The position numbers and the translations under genes are program-made. Below the pieces are notes generated by a model. It did not search any database. It saw nothing but the letters and a program-made list of their open reading frames with translations, and was not told the DNA's origin. 64,000 nucleotides of DNA from Streptomyces sp. NBC_01231 (lineage in GTDB: Bacteria > Actinomycetota > Actinomycetes > Streptomycetales > Streptomycetaceae): the NCBI GenBank assembly GCA_035999765.1, contig CP108521.1:434001-498000 (forward strand), read 5' to 3'. Positions within the stretch are counted from its first letter, which is position 1, and every line of letters begins with the position of its first letter. Below are positions 58,398 to 64,000 of this stretch, piece after piece.

Positions 58398-59739
58398 ATG
58401 ACAAGCACCATCACCGCCGACCGCCCGCAGCGGTCACGGCTGAGCCGTCTCATACGTGAGCTGTGGTTCCAGGTCGTACTGGCCGCCGTCCTCGGCATCG
58501 CCGTCGGCATCCTCGCGCCCGGGCTGGGTGAGAATCTGAAGCCGCTCAACGACTGGTTCATCGCACTGGTCAAGATGATCGTGGTCCCGGTCGTCTTCTG
58601 CGTGGTCACCACCGGCATCGCCTCGATGGACAACCTGCGCAAGGTCGGCCGGATCGGTGTGAAGGCGATCGGCTACTTCCTGGTGCTGTCCCTGGCGTCC
58701 ATGCTGATCGGGCTGGTCGTCGCCAACATCTTCCAGCCCGGCTCCGGCCTGCACGTCGACCCCTCGTCACTGAACGCCGACGACGTGCCCAAGACCGCCA
58801 CCGAGCACGCCACCTTCACCGGCTTCGTCTCCTCCCTCATCCCCACCTCCCTGCTGGGCGCGATCACCGGGGATGCGATCCTGGCCGCGCTGATGGTCTC
58901 GATCGTCTTCGGTGCGGCCCTGAACATGGCCGGCGAAGAAGGGGCACCGCTGATCCGCGGCATCAAGGCGCTGTCGGACGTCGTCTTCCGCATCGTGGGC
59001 TGGGTGATGCGGCTCGCGCCCTTGGGCAACCTTCGGCGCCCTGGCCACCGTGGTCGCCACCTACGGCGCCGAGAGCCTCAAACAGCTCGGCTACCTCATC
59101 ATCCTGTTCACCGCGACCTGCGTCGTCTACGTCCTGGTCGTCCTCGGCGCCATCATGCGGGCCTGCCGCCTGAGCCTGTTCGGCCTCATCCGCTTCCTCA
59201 AGGCCGAACTGCTCGTCGCCCTCAGCACCTGTTCCAGCGAGGCGGTCCTGCCCCAGCTGGTACGCAAACTGGAGATCCTCGGCATCGGCCGGCCCGTGGT
59301 CGGCATCGTCATCCCCTCCGGGTTCTCCTTCAACCTGGACGGCTCCGCGGTCTACCTCACGATGGCCTCCCTCTTCCTGGCCCAGGCCATGGGCATCGAC
59401 CTGTCCTGGCAGCAGCAGCTGATCATGGTCGGCGTCATGATGCTCACGAGCAAGGGCACCGCCGGAATCGCGGGCGGCGCGTTCATCGTCCTCGCCAGCA
59501 CCGTCACCGCGGTCGGCCACATCCCGCTCGCCGCCCTCTCCCTGATCGTCGGCATCGACCGCATCCTCAACGAGGGCCGCGTCTTCATCAACGTCCTCGG
59601 CAACGCCGTCGCCACCATCGTGATCGGCAAGTGGGAGAACGACTTCGACACCGAACAGGCCCGCAGTGTCCTGCACTCCCGCACCACCACGCCGCCGCAG
59701 GCCGAGCTGGACACCGCCAAGGTCGGCGCCGACAAGTAG
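58398..59739 (+). pseudogene. Dicarboxylate:cation symporter (DctA/SDF family), one frameshift
   Basis: ATG 58398: LIRELWFQVVLAAVLGIAVG, NDWFIALVKMIVVPVVFCVV, GRIGVKAIGYFLVLSLASML, ending RIVGWVMRLAPLG; the expected TFGALATVVATYG is then read in the next frame (59050 onward: LSTCSSEAVLPQLVRKLEIL, VIPSGFSFNLDGSAVYLTMA, SKGTAGIAGGAFIVLASTV, VGIDRILNEGRVFINVLGNA). The SxSS-like STCSSE and the NLDGS and GRVFINVLGN motifs are intact. One extra A near 59030 breaks the frame. Otherwise a complete symporter of about 446 residues. Confidence 0.85.
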
Positions 59740-59858
59740 CCGTGCCGTCGAGTGCGGTCACCCCTCGACGGCATATACGTCACCATGTCCGCGCGCTGAA
59801 TCCCTCTCCCCCGGCAACCGGCCGCGCTCGGCCCGGCCACCGTCGAAAGTCCCACCCC

Positions 59859-60524
59859 ATGCGACTGATGCGCATCGGGCCGCCCGGATCCGAGCGGCCC
59901 GTCGTCCGGATCGACCAGCAGACCTATGTCGACGTCTCCGACGTGATCGACGACTACGACGAAGCCTTCTTCGCCGCCGACGGCATCACTCTCTTGCGAG
60001 AGGCCGTCACCGCACGCCGCACCTGCGGCGAGACACGCCGCTTCGGCACCGAACGCATAGCAGCACCCATCGCGCGTCCTCACCAAATCCTCGGCGTAGG
60101 CGCCAACCACCGCACCCCCAAAGCCGACGCCCCGATCCCGAGCGAACCACTCGTCTTCTCCAAGGCGCCCAACTCAGCCAGTGGCTCAAGGGAAAGTCTG
60201 CTCCGACCTTCAACCCCTGCGGGCCCTGGCTTGCCACGCCCAACGAGATCGGCGACATCACGAACCTGCGCGTGTGGCTGGACCACAACGACACACGCCG
60301 CCAGGACGGCACCACCCACGACATGAACTTCAGCCCTGCCCGGATCATCCACCACCTCAGCCAGTTCATGGCCCTGGAACCCGGAGACCTGATCAACACC
60401 GGCACGCCCTTCGGCGCCGACAAAGATCTCACGCCTCCTCAGTACCTCAGGCCGGGTGACACTCTCACCTGCGGCGGAGAGGGACTGGGCCATCAGCGCG
60501 CAGATGGTCACCGCCAGCCGCTGA
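59859..60524 (+). pseudogene. FAA hydrolase family, internally deleted
   Basis: MRLMRIGPPGSERPVVRIDQ, QTYVDVSDVIDDYDEAFFAA, PHQILGVGAN and VFSKAPNS; then after a deletion near 60178 a second frame gives QWLKGKSAPTFNPCGPWLAT, PNEIGDITNLRVWLDHNDTR and LEPGDLINTGTPFGADKDLT. About 100 central residues with the metal ligands are missing. Part of the tartrate-locus strand. Confidence 0.8.
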
Positions 60525-60554
60525 CCAGACACCTGAACACGGGCAAGGAAAGGG

Positions 60555-60790
60555 ATGCTGGAAGTACTCACCGGCTTCATGGTGATCGCCGTCGGCGTCG
60601 GATACGCCATCGGCCACCGCAGATACTGGGCGAGTTCGAAACGGCTAGAGGGCGGGCCCTGTCACCATCGGCGCCCTGTGCTCCAGCTACGTCAACGCCG
60701 GCAATCTCGGCATCGCGAGCGCCGTCTACATGCTGGGCGACGCATCCCTCGTCGCACCGGTCCTGCTCTGGTCCGCGGCGCGCCGAGCCC
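60555..60790 (+). pseudogene. AEC (auxin efflux carrier) transporter remnant
   Basis: ATG 60555 with GGAAAGG upstream: MLEVLTGFMVIAVGVGYAIG is the first helix; then VTIGALCSSYVNAGNLGIAS, AVYMLGDASLVAPVLLW is a later helix of the AEC family with its NxGNLGxP-like motif. A large internal deletion and the missing C-terminus leave it inactive. Confidence 0.7.
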
Positions 60791-60806
60791 GGCGAGCTCG
60801 ACGCAT

Positions 60807-61115
60807 TCAGCCGGCGGCTCTCACGACCTTCGCAGCCGGCTTCCCGAGCGACTCCAGCGCGGCAAGCGCGAGGTCCGCCGGCAAGGCCTGCGCAGCCGCG
60901 GCGACCACTCTCCGCCCGGCGGGCGCGTGGCGTCGGACATCAACAGGGCATGCACGGCCCTGACGGCGGACATGAGCTCGCCTTGTGAACGCCGCGGGAA
61001 ACAAGCGGCGAGGCACTCGACCCAGCGCTCCACGTAACGGTGCTGGCGCCGCAGGAAGTTGCGCTGCTTGGTGTCGGTGAGACGTTTCCGGGGCGCGCCA
61101 GTCGTGTGGTCGGCG
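60807..61115 (-). pseudogene. TetR regulator C-terminal fragment
   Basis: On the - strand RNFLRRQHRYVERWVECLAA, MSAVRAVHALLMSDATRPPG, then in another frame LPADLALAALESLGKP to a stop at 60807. This resembles the ligand domain of a fatty-acid-type TetR; the HTH is missing. Confidence 0.45.
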
Positions 61116-61118
61116 GTC

Positions 61119-61340
61119 TCACACCTCCAGGCGCGCCGTCAGGCGGGTGTCGGTGAGGGAGCGGGAGGCCTGGACCTCGTATGTGCCCTGGATGAGGGAC
61201 CAGGCGGATGTCTGCTCCTCCCAGATCTCGAAGGCACGCCGGGGAAGTTCCACCACAGCCTGCGCGGTCTCTCCGGGCGCGGCCTCAACGGTGGCGAAAC
61301 CGGCAAGCCAGCGGGCAGGGCGCTCGACCGCGTCGTCGAC
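61119..61340 (-). pseudogene. GH3 beta-glucosidase C-terminal (Fn3-like) fragment
   Basis: VDDAVERPARWLAGFATVEA, APGETAQAVVELPRRAFEIW and SAWSLIQGTYEVQASRS, ending TRLTARLEV, match the fibronectin III-like end domain of GH3 beta-glucosidases. The catalytic domains are absent. The nearby TetR gene at 61717 may have been its regulator. The interval 61341-61716 shows no other gene. Confidence 0.7.
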
Positions 61341-61716
61341 GCGCGACCATGCCGAACATGACCATGAACTTGGACAGCCAGGCCCATCCGAAGTCACGGT
61401 GCTCGACGGGGTTGGCCGATCTTGCCGGTGAATCCGCGGGGAACGGGGGCCTGCGCGGGGCTCTCCATGGCGCCGGCGGGGCTGGCGGTGGCGGGGCTGG
61501 CGGTGGCGGTGGCGGAAGCGGGGACACACCTACCTGGTCCACGGCCGTACCTCCTCATTGAGGCAGCAGGGGAAAAGCGGCTCTGACGGGGAGGAAGCAG
61601 ATACTTCTCGCCATCGGCCGACAGTATGAATTAGCCAAACTGTTGACCGGTAGGCGTTGTTGTTGCTTCGTTATCAGAAGGGCTCGCCGGATCCGGTCGC
61701 GGGTTAAGGTCGCAGA

Positions 61717-62322
61717 GTGACCAGTCACGATCGGGGCCGTGGCGTCGGCGGCCGAGCGACCCGTAGCGAGGACAGGCGTGCCGAGATCATTCAGGCCGCC
61801 CTCGAAGTCATCGCCGAGCGCGGATACCGGGGAGCGACCCAGGCCGCTGTGGCCGAACGCGTCGGGCTGACTCAACAGGGCGTCCTGCACCACTTCCCCA
61901 GCAAGGAGGACCTGCTCGTCGCCGTGCTGGAGGCGCGCGACCAGTGGGACGTGGCCTCAGCCGCCCTGCACGACTGCGTCTGGCCGCTGGAGATGATGGC
62001 CCAACTCGTCGAGTACAACGCGACCCGCCCCGGAGTCGTCCAGGTCTTCACGGTGCTGGCCGGCGACAGCGTCACCGAGGGCCACCCGGCGCGCCCGTAC
62101 TTCAAGCGCCGCTACCGCTCGGTCCGGGCGGGTGCGGCCGAGTCGCTGCGCGCCGCATATGGCGACACCCTTCCGAGCGGCCTCACCCCCGAGCAGGCAG
62201 CCCCGCTGCTCGTCGCCATCATGGACGGCCTGCAACTGCAGTGGCTGCACGACCCGCAGGCCGTCGACATGGCCGAGGCCTTCCGGTCCTTCCTGGTCCT
62301 ACTAGAAGGCAAGTCGGCCTGA
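61717..62322 (+). CDS. TetR family regulator
   Basis: 201 residues from GTG 61717. RRAEIIQAALEVIAERGYRG, ATQAAVAERVGLTQQGVLHH, FPSKEDLLVAVLEARDQWDV is the HTH; the ligand domain includes FTVLAGDSVTEGHPARPYFK and LLVAIMDGLQLQWLHDPQAV, a form often paired with GH3 beta-glucosidase genes. Here the GH3 gene next to it survives only as a fragment, so this regulator may be an orphan. Confidence 0.85.
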   Translation: MTSHDRGRGVGGRATRSEDRRAEIIQAALEVIAERGYRGATQAAVAERVGLTQQGVLHHFPSKEDLLVAVLEARDQWDVASAALHDCVWPLEMMAQLVEYNATRPGVVQVFTVLAGDSVTEGHPARPYFKRRYRSVRAGAAESLRAAYGDTLPSGLTPEQAAPLLVAIMDGLQLQWLHDPQAVDMAEAFRSFLVLLEGKSA

Positions 62323-62619
62323 ACGAACGGCACTTGGTATGGGCGGACGTGTTCGATCAGTCACCGGGGCCGGGGGAATGTCGACGGCGAGCACGGTAAC
62401 CGACCGGCCGCGTAACGGACCGCTCCCGGCTTCGACGGAGACGTAAGCGCTTCGACGGCGAAGGCCGACCATCGCTGCAATGCGGGCTCCGCGGCACCTC
62501 TGGACCCGCGCACGCCAGAACGATCCGCGCGCGCAGATCAAGCGCCGCTCTGCGGCCAGACATGTCGCCCCCCGCGCTGTCCGGGCTCCGTGGTCGGATC
62601 GCCGGTTTGACCGGATGCC

Positions 62620-62652
62620 GCCTCCGTTTTACTCTCTAAAGCGTACGGAGGC
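62620..62652. promoter_or_regulatory. Promoter and operator before TetR gene
   Basis: TTGACC (62606-62611) and TACTCT (62630-62635) form a possible promoter; GCCTCCGT (62620-62627) and ACGGAGGC (62645-62652) are perfect inverted arms overlapping it; a second pair GCATC/GATGC follows, and CTCCGTTTTAC and ATCCGTTTTGA are related direct repeats. Probable autoregulatory operator of the TetR gene at 62701. Confidence 0.5.
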
Positions 62653-62700
62653 AGCATCCGTTTTGATGCGGCCACAGGATCACGACAGCCAGGAGGGCGC

Positions 62701-63294
62701 ATGAGCGCCGGTGAACAGCGGGGACGCAAGCCCCGCGCGGACGTCCAGCGCAACCGCGCGGCCCTCCTGGAGACCGCGCAGCGTCACTTCCTGCAGCACG
62801 GGGTCGGCACCTCCCTCGAGGCGGTGGCCAAGGAGGCAGGCGTCGGGCCCGGCACCCTGTACCGGCACTTCCCCACCCGGGAAGCACTGCTGGCAGCCGT
62901 ACTGCAGACCCGCTCCGAGGAACTCGTGGCCCGCCAGGCGGACATCGAGCAACTCGGCGACCCCGCCGAGGCGCTGGATCAGTGGCTGCGGGCGATGGAG
63001 GAGTACTTCAGCGCCTTCAGCGGGCTGCCGGACCCACTCATGGCCGCGGCCCGGGCGCAGGAGCCGGACAACCCGCTCACGATCCCCTGCGACATCCTCA
63101 TCTCCGCCACCGATCAGTACGTGCGAGCCGCGCAGCTCGCGGGGCACGTGCGCGCGTCGGTGCGGGGGAACGACCTGTTCCTCGCGGCCTGTTCCATTGC
63201 ATGGATCAAAGGCACCGGCACCGAGGAGGAGTCGCTCGACCGACTCCGCACGCTCATCGCGAGCGGCTACCGCCAGCGGGACACCCAGGCATAA
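62701..63294 (+). CDS. TetR family regulator
   Basis: 197 residues; AGGAGG lies about 8 bases before the ATG. RAALLETAQRHFLQHGVGTS, LEAVAKEAGVGPGTLYRHFP, TREALLAAVLQTR is the HTH; the C-terminal domain is of the TetR_C_SbtR-like kind. The next gene on the same strand is an NAD(P)-binding reductase 101 bases on, which it may control. Confidence 0.87.
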   Translation: MSAGEQRGRKPRADVQRNRAALLETAQRHFLQHGVGTSLEAVAKEAGVGPGTLYRHFPTREALLAAVLQTRSEELVARQADIEQLGDPAEALDQWLRAMEEYFSAFSGLPDPLMAAARAQEPDNPLTIPCDILISATDQYVRAAQLAGHVRASVRGNDLFLAACSIAWIKGTGTEEESLDRLRTLIASGYRQRDTQA

Positions 63295-63395
63295 GCGCCA
63301 GGCACCCCATCCCCCCGCAACGCCCGGGGGCGCCACCACGCAGCCATCACATCGCGCTGCCCTCAGGGACGGCGCAACCTCTCAAGGGACAAATC

Positions 63396-64000
63396 ATGAA
63401 AATTACTGTTATAGGCGCCGGTGCCATCGGCGGGAACCTTGCTGCCAAGCTCAGCACGGCCGGTCACGACGTCCAGGTGGCCGACGCCCGCGGCCCCGAG
63501 GCCGTCCGGGCGGAGGTGCTGGAGTCCGGGGCCCGCGCGGCGGAGCTCGCCGACGCCGTCCAGGGCCGGGACGTCATCGTCCTGGCCATCCCCTTCGGGG
63601 TGGCGGGGAAGCTGGCCGGCCTGTTCGCCTCGGTCCCCGCCGAGACGGTGGTCATCGACACCGCAAACTACTACCCGCACCTCTACGGGCACATCGAAGC
63701 CGTGGACAACGGCGCAGTCGACAGCGTGTGGAACGCCGAGCAACTGGGACGCCCCGTGGTCAAGGCATGGAACGCCGCACTGGCAGAGACCCAGCGGACC
63801 CGGGGCGTCCCGGCCGGAACGCCCGGCCGCCTCGCCATCCCCGTCGCCGGCGACACCGAGGAGGCGCGGCGCGTGGCCATGCAGCTCGTGGACGACACCG
63901 GGTTCGACCCCTACGACGCCGGCACACTGGCCGACTCCTGGCGCCAGCAGCCGAACAGCCCCGCCTACTGCACCGAACTGACCCTCGACGAACTGCCGGC
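63396..64000 (+). CDS. NADPH-dependent F420 reductase-like oxidoreductase (partial)
   Basis: AAGGG lies about 10 bases before ATG 63396; 201 residues are visible before the window ends. MKITVIGAGAIGGNLAAKLS, TAGHDVQVADARGPEAVRAE, VIVLAIPFGVAGKLAGLF, VVIDTANYYPHLYGHI and WNAALAETQRTRG match the small Rossmann family containing archaeal Fno-type NADP:F420 oxidoreductase and the broader NAD(P)-binding relatives of actinobacteria. Cofactor specificity is uncertain. Runs off the right edge, so its stop is not seen. Confidence 0.8.
   Translation, partial: MKITVIGAGAIGGNLAAKLSTAGHDVQVADARGPEAVRAEVLESGARAAELADAVQGRDVIVLAIPFGVAGKLAGLFASVPAETVVIDTANYYPHLYGHIEAVDNGAVDSVWNAEQLGRPVVKAWNAALAETQRTRGVPAGTPGRLAIPVAGDTEEARRVAMQLVDDTGFDPYDAGTLADSWRQQPNSPAYCTELTLDELP

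Noticed and set aside
57333..60326. 997-codon + strand frame spanning the tartrate locus
   Set aside because: Only its parts from 58398 and 59859 are real coding; the first 350 codons are an Arg/Pro-rich shadow of the dehydratase gene.

Overview
The window looks like a high-GC actinobacterial chromosome arm or large linear plasmid, most likely Streptomyces. Codon use is GC-rich throughout, and there is a rifampin monooxygenase of the Streptomyces type, a DUF1996 secreted protein, an AMIN-like secreted protein, MmyB-type XRE regulators, and a fragment of a telomere terminal protein gene (tpg-like, about 55138-55330). All assignments come from reading the sequence and from remembered family features; no database search was run.

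It is a gene graveyard with intact islands. About 45 genes look intact. Between them lie remnants of ISL3, IS982, IS5, IS701, IS1380, IS630, IS110, IS30 and IS21 (IstB) elements and broken host genes: a MarR regulator, an aminoglycoside phosphotransferase, a P450, ATP-dependent DNA ligases, a lamin-tail protein, a NucA/B nuclease, a Dyp peroxidase, a quinone reductase, FAA hydrolases, an AEC transporter and a GH3 enzyme. I see no tRNA, rRNA, CRISPR array, PKS or NRPS.

Layout: 0-10.5 kb holds a DUF1996 protein, a TetX-like flavin monooxygenase, rox with an unusual leader, a TetR/hydrolase pair with three operators, and an ABM protein followed by an amidohydrolase. 10.5-14 kb holds a membrane Ser/Thr kinase overlapping a partner membrane protein with a similar ectodomain. 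14-26 kb is mostly remnants, with an epimerase, a methyltransferase, a MOSC protein, a dienelactone hydrolase and a small secreted two-cysteine peptide. 26-31.5 kb has a LysR/hydrolase divergent pair and a TetR/epoxide-hydrolase-like divergent pair; the latter lies between two copies of one IS5-type sequence. 32-39.7 kb is a redox block: XRE regulator, NAD(P)H oxidoreductase, aldo/keto reductase, deazaflavin-type reductase, two SDRs, a SnoaL-like secreted protein and a second XRE regulator. 41-45 kb has the AMIN-like protein, a second copy of the two-cysteine peptide and more IS debris. 45-49 kb has a hydrolase/MarR pair and an aldo/keto reductase/XRE pair. 49.6-55 kb has a decayed FAA hydrolase-VOC-MBL-BKACE catabolic operon and a hydrolase/EthD-like pair. 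56-60.8 kb is a tartrate-type catabolic locus: GntR regulator, D-tartrate dehydratase-like enzyme, frameshifted dicarboxylate symporter, and decayed FAA hydrolase and AEC transporter genes. 61-64 kb has two TetR regulators and a dinucleotide-binding reductase that runs off the end.

The recurrent theme is small, locally regulated detoxification or catabolic modules, each a regulator beside one or two oxidoreductases or hydrolases with an operator-like palindrome between them. The most interesting single structure is the rox leader: a 19-codon ORF with a near-perfect Shine-Dalgarno sequence, then a long hairpin that covers the rox ribosome binding site.
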